A DNA stretch of 64,000 nucleotides from Tricholoma matsutake (taxonomy: Eukaryota > Basidiomycota > Agaricomycetes > Agaricales > Tricholomataceae). The DNA is taken from contig AP026541.1 of assembly GCA_026075535.2 (NCBI GenBank), positions 11,904,001 to 11,968,000 of the forward strand, in the 5' to 3' direction. The translations under genes and the position numbers were made by a program. The notes under the pieces are model-generated. The model did not search any database. It was not told where the DNA came from and saw only the letters and a list, made by a program, of their open reading frames with translations. Of the stretch, positions 22,402 through 33,664 are shown piece after piece (the stretch's first letter is position 1; every line of letters begins with the position of its first letter).

Positions 22402-23255
22402 CCTTCAATTTTCCTTTTTCTTCCCTCATGAACCTCCATGAGGATGCAGCCTTCACCTTTCTTCTGGCTGCACCCTTTCCTTTCTCTGGCTTGTCCCCTC
22501 CATGACCATCTTTCATTTTTTTGCACTTGACTTTGCCCTTCCCACATTTGAAACATACGCCCTTCCCGTTGACCTGTTTGTGACATTGTCACCCAAGCCA
22601 GAAGCATTGTATGCAGGGAGTGGGCCTTACTGCCCCATGCACCAGTTGTCGCCATTGTTCCCTTCACTCCTTTCACTCCAACAATCCATCTCCATTGCTT
22701 TCTGTCCCCTCTGATTCCCCATCATTTTCTAAATCCTCACCAGAGCTCCCACTGCTGCTCTGAAGTCGCCTGGTCCTCCCACTCCCACTTGGTCTTGCTG
22801 GAGTGGTTGGGGTGGGTGGTGCCGATGGGCATGCATCTGGGCGTCAATGTTCTGGCTGGCGTGACCTGGATCCCGATGGCTCCACTGGCACCTGTGGTTT
22901 CCTTTGCCTGCTCTCCCCTCGAGCTCCCACTCCCACTCCCGTTCCTATTCCTGCTCCCATTCTTGCTTCTGTTCCCCCTGCTCCCATTCCCCTCTGTTGT
23001 CCCACTCCCTTCCCTCGTCCCACTCCTGTTTCCATTCCCATTCCTGCACCCCCACCTCCTGCTCTCGATGCCAAAACCCCTGAGGTTCCCACAATCCCAC
23101 CTTTCTTGTCAAACTTCTTCATCGCACACAGCTTACCTTCCATGAAAATCTCATCTCCCATTCTATCAGAACTTCCCCATGTGACCCAAAAACCCCACAA
23201 GAAAGACTTGGCACTGAATGCCAATTTCAAATCCTCCTTGAGATCCTGTCTTTGA
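22402..23255 (-). pseudogene. Probable upstream exons with a Cys-rich cluster
   Basis: On the minus strand, 22528-22617 encodes two CxxC pairs with spacing typical of a fungal Cys-cluster family (PCIQC...QC then GKGVCFKCGKGKVKCKKM). A basic tail ends at a GTAAGT donor (22401). Further upstream, 22844-23255 holds a frame with SFLWGFWVTWGSSDRMGDEI followed by Gly/Ala-rich low complexity from the hexamer microsatellite. I think these belong to the same gene as the pieces at 21958 and 15853, but I could not make the splice phases agree, so the link is tentative. Confidence 0.4.
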
Positions 23256-23642
23256 CATGAAAATAATGTGTTCTACAGTATGATGGCCTTGATGTTTTGT
23301 GTTTGAAGGCCATTTCGAACAACCTGCTCAATCTGGCTGATGTGGCTGAGGACTTGTTGAGCTGTAATGTTCATGTTGAGATGAGTCAGGGCGGGGACAG
23401 GAATGGGGACAGGTGTGATGGGGTTTGAAAGTCAATGAAAGTTGGAACAATGAAAATAAACCATCATGTGTGTTTGTTCATCAAGGCCAAACAAATAACA
23501 TCAATATCTGATCACTAGATTAGATGCACAGTATAACCTCTGTTACATTGATCCATCCACAATGAGCAACCAGCAGCAAATGCAAGGCAATGTTCTAGAT
23601 GGCTACATCCCTATCTGAGCTGACAATGGGCACCACTATTTA
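23256..23642. other. No recognisable gene
   Basis: AT-rich sequence with no convincing frame. It may be intron or 5' flank of either neighbouring pseudogene. Confidence 0.4.
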
Positions 23643-23914
23643 GTGCCCCACTTTATGATTTCTGCCGCTCATCAGGCAATGAATGCCAATTGCCAGGGGT
23701 TGGAACTTGATGTCCATAATGCAGATGGAGGGGTAAGGTTTGTTTATTTCCAATCAGGTTGCTGCTGCCATGTCTCTGGCCACTGCTGTGTCTTGGCCAC
23801 TCCCATATCCTGGCCGCTCCCATATCCTGGCTGCTCCCATTTCTCTATCCACTCCCATGTCTTGTCTATCCCAACTGACATTATGATCAATTTGCAGTCT
23901 GGCAACATGACTGC
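23643..23914 (+). pseudogene. 5' exons of a coiled-coil-type gene cut by gypsy-B
   Basis: An exon ending at 23732 encodes MISAAHQAMNANCQGLELDV. It is followed by a GT-AG intron (23733-23897) holding decayed CACTCCCATATCCTGG repeats. The next exon starts at 23898 (SGNMT) and is cut at 23914. Beyond the element the same exon resumes in phase at 37335 as APPYYLVAHNQLTLPANP. The product is an unnamed family I associate with mushroom transposon neighbourhoods; its function is unknown. Confidence 0.5.
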
Positions 23915-24919
23915 TGATGATGCTCAACCCAGAAACTCAACCAAAACCAACTAAACTGGTCTTAGGAGATATAACATGAGTCAGAGTAAGGTTGCAAGGT
24001 AGTACTGAATATTACCATGCTATCCAAAGGCCAGTAAATGTACTGTAAAATGTTGCAAAGCAGTATTAAATGGTGTGAAGTTCTGCAAAGTCGTCCGAAG
24101 TAGCATGAAATACTACAAAGCATTCTGAAATGATACGAAAGAGTCTAGCAGCGATGTGAAGGAGTTTGAGAATCTCCGAAATGGTTTAATGAGTTTGGGA
24201 GATGGTGATGATAGTTGAAGGTGAGGTAAGAGATGCTGACATGGTAGATAGATGATTGACAAAAGTTTTGAGAAACTATGTAGCGAAACGACATAGTTTG
24301 CAGAATACTTGTGTGAGTTTGGACTAAGACTGAGCTAAGATTCAAGAGTAGAACCCTTAAGCCCAATGATATGTGATGTGGGAAGATGATTTCTTGCTTT
24401 ATCAACAGTAAATACACCAAACTATATATGTTTTGGAGAGATAGTATTAAAAAGGTAAAAGGCCATGAGGCAAAACATGTGGTAAACATCAGGCAGTGAA
24501 AAAGGTGTGGAAATCATGAAGTAAATGAGAAAATGATAAGAAAGAAACATGCAATATACATGATATATCAAATCTCCTTGTCTTGTGGTTCCAGTAAATC
24601 ATGAATATGTACATCGAAAAGTGCCTCGATATGCACTAAGTTGCTAGATGTTGTGTCTCCTTGTGTTTGTGGTGGCAGGAACGCGATGTGTTAGTGTGTG
24701 TAATGGTGGGAACGTGTGTTCGAGGTTTGGTACGATAGGAATATGGTGGCCAAAGTTGTTCAAAATGGTTCAAAGTCTTTCAAAGTGTTTTGAAGTGTCA
24801 TTTTGTTGTTTCATGCATTCATAGGCATCCATAAGCATTCACAAAATTATAGGATTTTGGGAAGGTGTCCGAGTGTGATTTCTTGTTTTCAGAGCTCAAC
24901 TGCCAAAGTGGACCTATCA
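23915..24919 (-). repeat. 3' LTR of gypsy-B (1005 bp)
   Basis: On the plus strand it starts TGATGATGCTCAACCC and ends GGACCTATCA. It is alignable along its full length with 36352-37334, with scattered transitions and a few short indels. It contains a tract of imperfect words such as AAGCATTCTGAAATGATACG near the gag-distal end. Confidence 0.9.
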
Positions 24920-24930
24920 TCCTCCCCCTT
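24920..24930 (-). promoter_or_regulatory. Polypurine tract of gypsy-B
   Basis: On the minus strand the sequence directly before the 3' LTR is AAGGGGGAGGA. This is a standard plus-strand priming site for an LTR element, and it fixes the element's orientation. Confidence 0.75.
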
Positions 24931-25074
24931 ACTGAAATTCTGAGTGTCCCAGTCAGCCGATCAGAGTCATGTGCTGAATCCATGATTGAGTTGAAAAACC
25001 TATAAAGGTAACTCGAAAACCTTGCTCTTTTTCTCTCATCTTCGAGTCAAACTCATCTCTTACATCCTCTGATC

Positions 25075-25626
25075 ATGTCACTACTCCTTGACTTCGAACA
25101 TGACACCCTTGAACACATGAAGTCCATGCCTGAAGTTGGTAAGGTGGAAGATATTTATTTCAAAGTTTGGGGGCAAGGTTTTTGTGAGAAAATGGTGAGT
25201 GTAGATGCATTTTCTGAGATGGCTTTAGATGCTAATGACTTTTCATAGTATGAATACAACAATCATGTGGACGATGTCAAGGAATCCCATTCACAGGCTG
25301 TTCAAAAGGTCATGGACGAGGTATTTGATTTGTATGCTCCTCTGGCACATCAGGAGTGGCTTTCTTGGGGCACCAAGGTCCTATTCCAGGACCTAGCAGA
25401 CAAGGTCGAACAAGAGGGGGAAGAGGCCAGGGCTGCTCAGGCGAAGGCTGAGGCAGAGGCAGCAGAGGCAAAAGCACAGGAGGAAGTGGCAGAGGTGGAG
25501 GCAAAGCTTTGGGAGGAGGTAGAAGCATTTCAAATAATTTCAGAGATGGTGAAGAAGAAGCTGCAGCCTCATATGCTGGATCACGAGATAACAGCACTGG
25601 GTAAGATGTTGGATGAAGAAGAGTAA
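25075..25626 (+). pseudogene. Antisense reading frame next to the 3' LTR of gypsy-B
   Basis: On the strand opposite to gag-pol, a 183-codon frame runs from ATG 25075 to the TAA ending at 25626, broken by one TAG (25246-25248). It is preceded by CCTATAAAGG at about 24999-25008 and a C/T-rich leader, a plausible promoter. The predicted product starts MSLLLDFEHDTLEHMKSMPE and contains a long Ala/Glu/Lys-rich helix (about residues 105-165), probably a coiled coil. I do not recognise the family. Antisense frames between integrase and 3' LTR are known in some plant gypsy lineages. Here it could instead be a captured host gene. The near-open state in an otherwise decayed element is notable. Confidence 0.55.
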
Positions 25627-26325
25627 AAGTTTGTTGTTTGTATTTTTTTTTTCTGCTATTTTCATATAATGTATTTGTGCTTTGTTGAATGGGAAACAGA
25701 AGATATAAGAAATAAGTAGAGTAAAAGAAATATCCGAACATTTTTTGAGATGAAATTCATTTCTGAAACTTGTCATTGTAAGTGTTCTGGGTGCATTTGT
25801 AAGAGAAAATGAAAGGAAACAACGTTACAAAGTAATGGAAAGGCTCAGTAAATCATCATGGCTGAAAAACCCTTTTGGAGGTTGTGAAACCATGCTATAA
25901 TGTGATATCGCGACTTGTATGATACACTAAGAGAAATCAAAATCATAGGTAAGTAATGGTGAACCATAGAAAGAGAATAGTTAATCGTCTTCGAGGTGTG
26001 GAATGTCATCAGGAATATCTTTGTCAATGTCCAAAGTTTGTCAAAGTGTTTCAAGACATGCTGAGTCAATGTCAAGGAAGTTTGGAGTACTTTACACTCC
26101 CCCACCTATTCTGGTTGGATTCCAGTTTGTCCAGCTGGAATTTCTGGAATTTCTGGAATCTGGTGGATTTTTTTTGTATGTAGTTTTCCCTATGCAGCAC
26201 AATTCCAGTCAGAATAAGGATCCAATTTACACCTGGAATCCCCAGAATCCAACCAGACTCATCACAACCACAATAACAGGAATAACCAGACTAACCAGAA
26301 TAACCAGAATGCCCATGCTTTTCCA

Positions 26326-26410
26326 AATAAAAGTTTGACACACATCAAGAATTGAACCCTCAACCTTGGGTCTGGATATCACAGCATGCTTAACCACTGA
26401 GCTACAAGGT
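26326..26410 (-). other. tRNA-derived Pol III-like unit, left end of M1, outward
   Basis: On the minus strand the A-box-like GTAGCTCAGTGGTTAAG (26389-26405) is followed 47 nt later by the B-box-like AGGGTTCAATTCT (26348-26360). A TTTT terminator follows at about 26326-26329. The D-arm GCT/AGC can pair; acceptor pairing is poor. It is tRNA-derived, not a functional tRNA. Confidence 0.6.
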
Positions 26411-27776
26411 AATTATTCCTCTACATACATTTAATACCTTTATGACCCAACCAAGGTGCATAGTTAAATGCAGCCATTAACGGAATAATTAATAAGTATA
26501 CGCTTACATGCATGACACATGACACATGACTGCCAGCTCACAACCACCACCACCACCATCGTCAATGCCGCCTCTCCTCATCTCCACCCTACCACCACCA
26601 CTGCATGCGCACCTGCCACCACCATTCCCATGCCCACTGCCACCATCACCACCACCTTCAAACAAGCTGACTGGATGGAACGCAGGCCCAAATGAGGGCA
26701 ACATCATTTGGGCCATAGATCAGTTTTTTTTCTTTTTTCTTTTTCTTTTTATCAAGCAACTAATTGTAATTTATTGCTTTTTAGGTTGTATACTACTGGT
26801 AACGACCTTCCACAATGAAAAATGCGCAACCCATGCCCATGCCCACCTGATCCCCTCCTTCCCATTCAAATGGGATGTGAGGCTGTCGACATGGGATAGG
26901 AGGGTGCAGAGGGATGCCAGGAGACCCCAGAAGGGGGGTACCTGCCTAGTGGGCACCCACCAACCTCTGTACTCATGCCATGTCGTACTGAAGTGCCCAA
27001 ACACCCCCCTCCCCCCAAAAAAAAAAACAGAAATTCCAACAGGGGACAACAGTGATGAACAATGACAAGCCACCCACCCCCAGCCTCATGAGCAACTGCT
27101 TGTGGGGTGGATCATGTATGGAATGATGCCCAGGCACAGGGACAGGAGACAACAATGACACACCACCTGCCCCCAGCCTCATGAGCAACTGCTTGTGGGG
27201 TGGATCATGGGTGGAATGACACCCAGGTGCAGGGATAGGAGACAACAATGCACCACCCACCCCCAGCCTCATGAGCAACTGCTCATGAGGTGGATTGTGG
27301 GTGGAATGACAACGATGACAAGCCACCCACCCCCAGCCTCATGAGCAACTGCTCGTGGGGTGGATCATGGGTGGAATGACAGACAACACACCTAGCACAG
27401 CGGGGTCGCGTCCCCTCCCCCTCTGCTGCACTTTGCATGGGGAGGGATTTTTTTGTACTTTTAATTATTTATTAGTATTGTGCCCCCCCTCCCCCATTTT
27501 GCATGGGGGAGGGATTGTTTTCTTCATGTTTTTACCTCCCCCCTCATGCCAAATGGGAGGGGTTAGCTTTTTATGTATATAAATAAAACTCCCTCTCGCA
27601 TCTTGTGAGAGGGAGGATTTTTTGTTTATGTATGTAATCACAATCATGCCCACTCCCTCACATTCAATGTGAGGGATGTGGTTAATTAAAATTTTCTAAT
27701 CTTAACTACTTCAAAAAAAATTAGAGTTGTGAGTTTGAGTATCATGAATAAGCCTTATATTACTAACTAATAATTC

Positions 27777-27855
27777 TCCTGTGGCTCAACTGGTTAAGCA
27801 CACATGGTTGGTTTGTCATGTGATCTCTCTAATCAAGATGTCTTGAACTTAAGAC
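27777..27855 (+). other. tRNA-derived unit, right end of M1, damaged
   Basis: The A box GTGGCTCAACTGGTTAAGCAC is present at 27781-27801. The B-box region is lost by a deletion of about 45-50 bp relative to M2, leaving TCTTGAACTTAAG. It faces the right end of the element. Confidence 0.5.
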
Positions 27856-27978
27856 TCAAAATTTGACTGTCCATTAGAGTATATACTCTAAGTTGAGAAT
27901 CTGGAGTAACCAGAATTTGGTCAGAATAACTGGACTCTGATCAGAATAGGTGGGGGAGGGTAAATTACAGGAAGTTCG

Positions 27979-28898
27979 GAGGGAGTGGAATTGATTTTGT
28001 GCTAAGTAAGGAAGCAGATGAAAGGCAGCAACAGGGCGAAGGAGTACTGATCCATTGAGTTCGCAAAGGATGTAGGCTCCTCCATAGTTTTGATTGATGA
28101 CGATGAGGGGACCTATATATCGAGGTCGCATTTTGCGATTAAGGGACTTTTCGATCTGTGTATTGCAAAGTAGGACTAAACGGCCTGTTGTGAAGTTGTA
28201 GTCTTTGACAGTCTTCTGGTGGACTTGTTCAAATCATTTCGCAGCTTCGAGACAGGCCGACAAAACCTTTGAATAAAGGTTTTCGAGGTTGATCAATCAT
28301 TTTTGTAAGGGGTGTTCCATAAGATCAGTCATCAAAAGTATTGAATTTGGAGGGGGCTGCAAATATGTAGCTTCGGAGATGTCAAGTGGAATGAAGGGAT
28401 GGGATCTTGTTACTGTGAAATAGGGCGAACAACCCATGCGTTTGCAAACTGTTATGTGTTCTGCCCAAAAGACAGAGTGTGCTCCATCTGACCACTTGCT
28501 CTGGTCTCTGTCGACAGCTTTGAATAACGATTGTCAAATGTCAAAGTGTGCTCTGTCTACGATCCTGTTTGCTAAAGAATTGTAACCACTGATTCGGATG
28601 TGATTGATATGGTATCATTTTGCGAGATACTCCATTGCTGCAATAAATGCTGATCCATTATCTCTCAAGATTTCGGAAAGAGATCCCCAGCAACAAATGA
28701 TGTCTTTGAAGATCCAGTCTCCTAATGTGGTGGCATTTTTGCGTCGAAGCTTTTGCCATTCTGGATAGGCTGTCAGCAAACATTGCCCTTGAACAATGTA
28801 TTTGAATCCATTCAATGGGGGCATTTGCATTGTGTCGATGTAGACTTTGCCAAAAAGTGGTGCTGGTGTTGCCACTGTGGGCGGAATAAGCTGATTTC
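27979..28898 (-). pseudogene. Integrase of gypsy-B, partial
   Basis: The catalytic core begins with PTVATPAPLFGKVYIDTMQM (first Asp in VYIDTM) at about 28840. It continues with RRKNATTLGDWIFKDIICCW and EILRDNGSAF, where the second Asp is in RDNG. The C-terminal part at 27979-28131 reads RPRYIGPLIVINQNYGGAYI, then ELNGSVLLRP and AAFHLLPYLA, a pattern I know from basidiomycete gypsy elements. A frame-broken stretch (28132-28614) joins them. The N-terminal zinc finger is cut off by the long-inverted-repeat element at 28899. Confidence 0.8.
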
Positions 28899-29449
28899 CA
28901 CTTCAGGCAACCACCCCTGACTCCCTACTTAGGGTAGATTGTCCCACCAAGAAAGACTACCCTAATTAGGCCTAAGACCAGGGGATATTTCCAAGCTCCA
29001 TGGTCCTCCCCATGCTTAGGCCTGGACATCCCATTGGGAAGCCCCAAAAGGCAGTTTGGTCTGCCCCACAGAACTATATTTGGACCAAGTATACCTCAGG
29101 GAGGTCCAACTGCTGTGGGCAGCCCCAGGTTACATTTGGGCCAGTCCTGATTCCCCTGCCCTGTCACATCACATATACTTGGGAGTCCCAGAGGTGATGT
29201 GACAATTTACTAATATAGCTTCATTTAAACAAGAGATCCAAGTCTTTACATGTTATATGTGTAACTTATGTTTGAATAGCCAGATACTCTACTGTAACCT
29301 ACAGGTATGAGAAGCCAGGTGAAGATAGATGGTGATACAATTGAATGAGGTATTTTACTTTTTGTGACATGTGACAATTCTTTTTACAGAAGAATCAAAA
29401 GCTCTACAGCAGTTATTACAAAGAGACTCTGATACACACCTTTTTTAAT
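28899..29449 (+). repeat. Left arm of the long inverted repeat
   Basis: Starts CACTTCAGGCAACC and ends in GATACACACCTTTTTTAATG. It pairs with 33103-33664 in inverted orientation, with only scattered mismatches. Confidence 0.88.
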
Positions 29450-30043
29450 GTTGCACACACAAATAATTGGGAGGGGTCAACCTAATTTTCACAGATCAAC
29501 TAAAAAATAAGAATATTTTGTGGAGCTCTAGAGCTCAGCTAGTAGCATAAGATAGACTGCAGAATCATGCCAAAATGTGGCATGGTTGTTGAGGAATGGC
29601 TTGCAGAAGATCTCCCCATTTGAAATAAATCAAAGTACAAACATGACCAAATTTACAAGTTTTGCACAGTAATATGATAGTGCATTGAAGTTGTGGTCTG
29701 TGAGAAAACCTTTTACCATCCTTTGGAGTCTAACTGTCTCCTACAGTCTCAGTATCATGTGAAAACTGTATTATGTAAGAAGGCTACAATGCTCGAGCAA
29801 ATGCTCACCAAAAATCTGCATAAGTTCCAGCAACAGCATTTTCTGAAAGTCATGTGTTGCAAAGAATCTGCTGTGGTTAGAGTATGTAAGCATCAAAACA
29901 TGATATAAGTCATGTGTCATCCATCATCCATGGGAGATGTTGTTATTTTTTGCCACACTTTGATGCATCAACCGTGCTGAGAAACAGGATATGCCAATGA
30001 TGATCAGAAACAGGACATGCTGTTACAATTTTGCTATCAGGAC
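29450..30043. other. Interior of the long-inverted-repeat element, no gene
   Basis: AT-rich, without a coding signal. Part of it (29875-29965, containing GTAAGCATCAAAACATGATA) is inverted at 32763-32860. Confidence 0.5.
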
Positions 30044-30289
30044 GAGTACTTTACACTCCCCCACCTATTCCGGTTGGATTCTGGTTTGTCCGGCCGGAAT
30101 TTCTGGAATTTCTGGAATCTGGTGGAATTTTTTTTGTATGTAGTTTTCCCTATGCAGCACAATTCTGGTCGGAATAAGGATCCAATTTACACCCAGAATC
30201 CCTGGAATCTGACTGGACTCATCACAACCAGAATAACAGGAATAACCAGATTTACCAGAATAACCAGAATGCAGGTGCTTCCCCAAATA

Positions 30290-30367
30290 AAAGTTCGACA
30301 TACAACAAGAATTGAACCCTCGACCTTGGGTGTGCACATATAACAGCGTGCTTAACCACTGAGCTAC
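30290..30367 (-). other. tRNA-derived Pol III-like unit, left end of M2, outward
   Basis: A box GGTAGCTCAGTGGTTAAG (30351-30366, complement), B box AGGGTTCAATTCT (30308-30320, complement) and a TTTT run about 20 nt beyond. Same spacing from the element end as in M1. Confidence 0.62.
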
Positions 30368-31620
30368 CAAATAATTATTCATCTACATACATCTAATACT
30401 TTTATTACCCAACCAAGGTGCGTAGTTACAGCCATTAACGGAATAAATAATAAGTACGCATACATGCATGACATGTGACACATGACTGCCAGCTCACAAC
30501 CACCACACCATCGTCAACGCCGCCTCCTCCTCCTCTCCACTCTACCACTACCACTGCATGCGCACCCACTACCAGCACTCCCACACCCACTCCCACCATC
30601 ACCACCACCTTCAAACGAGCCAACTGGATGGAACGCAGGCCCAAACGACGGCAACATCGTTTGGGCCATAGATAAGTTTTTTTTTCTTTTTTCTTTTTGT
30701 TTTTATCAATCAACTAATTGTAATTTATTGCTTTTTAGGTTGTATACTACTGGGGACGACCTGCCACAACGAAAAACGCACAACCCATGCCCATGCCCAC
30801 CCGATCCCCTCCTCCCCATTCAAATGGGATGTGAAGCTGTCGACATGGGCTAGGAGGGTGCAGAGGGATGCCAGGAGACCCCAGAAGGGGGGTACCTGCC
30901 TAGTAAGCACCCACCCACCTCTGCACTCGCGCCACGTTGCACTGATGCACCCAAACCCCCCCCCCCCCAAAAAAAAAGAAAAAAACAGAAATCCAAACAG
31001 GGGATGACAGCAACAAATGACAACAAGCCACCCACCCCCAGCCTCACGAGCAACTGCTCGTGGGGTGGAACGTGGGTGGAACAGCACCCAGGCACAGGGA
31101 CAGGAGACGACAATGACACACCACCCACCCCCAGCCTCATGAGCAACTGCTCGTGGGGTGGATCGTGCGTGGAATGACAATGATGACAAGCCACCCACCC
31201 CCAGCCTCACGAGCAACTGCTCATGGGGTGGAACGTGGGTGGAACAACAGACAACAGCGGGGTCGCGTCCCCTCCCCCTCCCCCGCACTTCGTGTGGGGA
31301 GGGATTTTTTTTGTATTTTTAATTATTTATTAGCATTGTGCCCCCCCTCCCCCATTTTGCGTGGGGGAGGGATTTTTTTCTTCATGTTTTTACCTCCTCC
31401 CTCGCATTCGGCGCGAGGGGTTAGCTTTTTATGTATATAAATAAAACTCCCTCTCGCATCTTGTGAGAGGGAGGATTTTTTGTGTATGTATATAATTACA
31501 ATTATCCCCACTCCCTCACATTCAATGTGAGGGATGTGGTTAATTAAAAAAATTTGATCTTAACTACTTCGAAAAAAATTAGAGTGTCATGAATAAACAT
31601 TATATTACTATCTAATAATT

Positions 31621-31725
31621 CTCCTGTGGCTCAACTGGTTAAGCACACATGTTTGGTTTGTCATGTGATCACTCTAATCAAGATGTCTTGAGTTCAATCC
31701 TTACTCTGCACAAATATATTTTGTA
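31621..31725 (+). other. tRNA-derived Pol III-like unit, right end of M2, outward
   Basis: A box TGTGGCTCAACTGGTTAAGC (from 31626), B box GAGTTCAATCC (31690-31700) and a TTTT within ATATATTTTG about 20 nt later. The A-B distance is longer than in a plain tRNA, as in tRNAs with an intron or long variable arm. Confidence 0.62.
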
Positions 31726-31958
31726 GGCACTTTGACAACTTAAGACTTGAAATTTGACTATCCATTAGGGTATATACTCTAAGTTGAGGCTCTGGAGTAA
31801 CCAGAATCTGGTCGGAATAACTGGAATAACTGGACTCCAACCAGAATAACTGGACTCCAACTGGAATAACTGGTCTCCAATCAGAATAACTGGACTCTGA
31901 CTGGAATACCTGGACTCCAACCAGAATAGGTGGGGGAGGGTAAATTACTGATCAGGAC

Positions 31959-32700
31959 CCACAAGGCCAGGCAATTCATTTTTCCCTTCTGACACAATGT
32001 GACTCATTTCCGATGGAGATACCCCCTGATCTGACTGCTGTCGACCGGACATGCTGCACCACAGCATTCCATGACATTGGACTCTGTGACATTGGACACC
32101 TCATGCTATGCATGAGGCTTGGTGTTCTATTGTTCTCTCTATTATTACTTGACAAGGACCTTGCATTCTGATTGGATGACAGACATCTCTGAAACTGTAT
32201 ATAAGCTACAGTAATACTGCCTGTATTCCTTAGCTTGACCTAATTCAACCAATGGTCTTAGACTCAACCAGAACACTCAACAGTCTAGAAAGTCTCTAGC
32301 TGTGATAAACTCGAACTCGACAGTTGGAAAGCCTCCAACTGTGATACATGAACCAATGGTCTACTCAGAAAGCATCTGAGTACGGATAGCCATGTCAACT
32401 TAGGAAGCACCAAGTCCCAAACAGAACCCAATTATGATCAGGCTGAGTTAAGACCTATAGTCTTAACACATGCCAATCCCATAGCACCAGGAACCATGGT
32501 GAGTGCCACCTCTTGACACCATTCCCAACAATGTCAAGGGGTTATTCTATCAGATTGTTTATAGATTCTAGCTTACATAGAGTTCCTCACATCATTGGGA
32601 ACAGTTATTAAAAGTAGATTAGTAATTTACAATAAATACTTAATTTGCAAATTTAATGAAATATCTGTGTGAACTGCCTGCTCACCATCAACCAACAATC
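31959..32700 (+). other. LTR-like block, possible solo LTR
   Basis: It has a TATA-type CTGTATATAAGC at about 32198, a presumed start region, and tandem words around CTAGAAAGTCTC and TGGAAAGCCTCC, in the style of a U3-R-U5 region. If it began at TGTTAC (30021) before M2 inserted and ended at CCAACA (32697), it would be about 760 bp, but I found no flank duplication. The call is weak. Confidence 0.3.
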
Positions 32701-33102
32701 ACTAGGCATCAAAAACATTGCCCCCATACTTCTGAATGATTCCAAGAACCAAATAACTTTTGTGAAACAATGAAGCATGGCAAAAAACAACAGCATCTCC
32801 CATGGATAATGGATGACACATGACTTATATCATGTTTTGATGCTTACATACTCTAACCATAACCTCAACCTCAACCCAGGTTTGGTTGCCAACCAGACCC
32901 TAAGATACTACAGATCACAGCTGTGATGTGATAGGATCATGTCAACTAATATGTGACATACTGTGGGAAGGTTAGGTGAGGTGAAATGGTCACACACTGG
33001 CCTATCATAAACATGTACAAGCAATACACCAGAAGGGGAAAGTTGTGGCCTCAGTAGGCAGGGGATACACCACTGGGGTACATCCTACAAAGAAATAATA
33101 TA

Positions 33103-33664
33103 CATTAAAAAAGGTGTGTATCAGAGTCTCTTTGTAATAACTGCTGTAGTGCTTTTGATTTTTCTGTAAAAAGAATTGTCACATATCACAAAAAGTAAGA
33201 TACCTCATTCAATTGTATCACCTTCTATCTTCCCCTGGCTTCTCATGCTTGTAGGTTACAGTAGAGTATCTGGCTATTCAAACATAAGTTACACATATAA
33301 TATGTAAAGACTTGGATCTCTTGTTTAAATGAAGCTATATTAGTTAATTGTCACATCACCTCTGGGACTCCCAAGTATATGTGATGTGACAGGGCAGGGG
33401 AATCCCACATTATTGGGACTGGCCCATATGTAACCTGGGGCTGCCCACAGCAGTTGGACCTCCCTGAGGTATACTTGGTCCAAATATAGTTCTATGGGGC
33501 AGACCAAACTGCCTTTTGGGGCTTCCCAATGGGATGTCCAGGCCTAAGCATGGGGAGGACCATGGAGCTTGGAACTATCCCCTGGTCTTAGGCCTACTTA
33601 GGGTAGTCTTTCTTGGTGGGACAATCTACCCTAAGTAGGGAGTCAGGGGTGGTTGCCTGAAGTG
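33103..33664 (-). repeat. Right arm of the long inverted repeat
   Basis: Inverted copy of 28899-29449, ending ...GGTTGCCTGAAGTG. Confidence 0.88.

Larger units (their letters stand above)
26085..27968. mobile_element. M1: TIR element of the M family, nested in gypsy-B
   Basis: The left end GAGTACTTTACACTCCCCCA and the right end (complement beginning GTAATTTACCCTCCCCCA) form an inverted pair extending through CCTATTCTG. Flanks repeat AGGAAGTTTG (26075-26084) and AGGAAGTTCG (27969-27978), a 9-10 bp duplication with one change, which suggests the Mutator-like superfamily. Inside are subterminal GGAATTTCT words, outward tRNA-like units at both ends, the palindrome GGCCCAAATGA...TCATTTGGGCC (26685-26714), and four CCACCC..GAGCA..TGCTC..GGGTGG hairpins (27066-27375). 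No transposase is present. Confidence 0.8.
30044..31949. mobile_element. M2: second copy of the M-family TIR element
   Basis: Ends match M1: GAGTACTTTACACTCCCCCA at the left and, on the complement, AGTAATTTACCCTCCCCCA at the right. ATCAGGAC flanks both sides (30036-30043 and 31951-31958). It contains the palindrome GGCCCAAACGACGG...CGTTTGGGCC (30638-30667), three GAGCA/TGCTC hairpins (31024-31240) and outward tRNA-like units. At the right end lie about six copies of a 20-bp word AATAACTGGACTCCAACCAG (31800-31930), possible transposase-binding sites. M2 is less decayed than M1 and keeps both B boxes. Confidence 0.82.
28899..33664. mobile_element. Long-inverted-repeat element replacing RT/RNase H of gypsy-B
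   Basis: The left arm (28899 to about 29449) and the inverted right arm (about 33103 to 33664) are nearly identical over some 550 bp, starting CACTTCAGGCAACCACCCCT. A second inverted pair lies inward (about 29875-29965 with 32763-32860). I find no transposase frame and no matching flank duplication. The left flank is gypsy-B integrase and the right flank is just past its protease, so about 2 kb of RT/RNase H is missing at this site. M2 and an LTR-like block lie between the arms. The superfamily is undetermined. Confidence 0.7.

Noticed and set aside
26326..26410. A true tRNA gene
   Set aside because: A and B boxes and a terminator are present, but the acceptor and T arms do not pair well and copies differ between elements, so I call it tRNA-derived only.
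26526..27065. 179-codon plus-strand frame in M1 as one protein
   Set aside because: It reads through a poly-T/intron-like tract; only short parts are conserved in M2 and M3, so I kept it as a finding, not a gene.
28899..33664. CACTA-type element because the ends start CACTT
   Set aside because: No 3-bp duplication and no transposase; the terminal similarity is too short to assign a superfamily.
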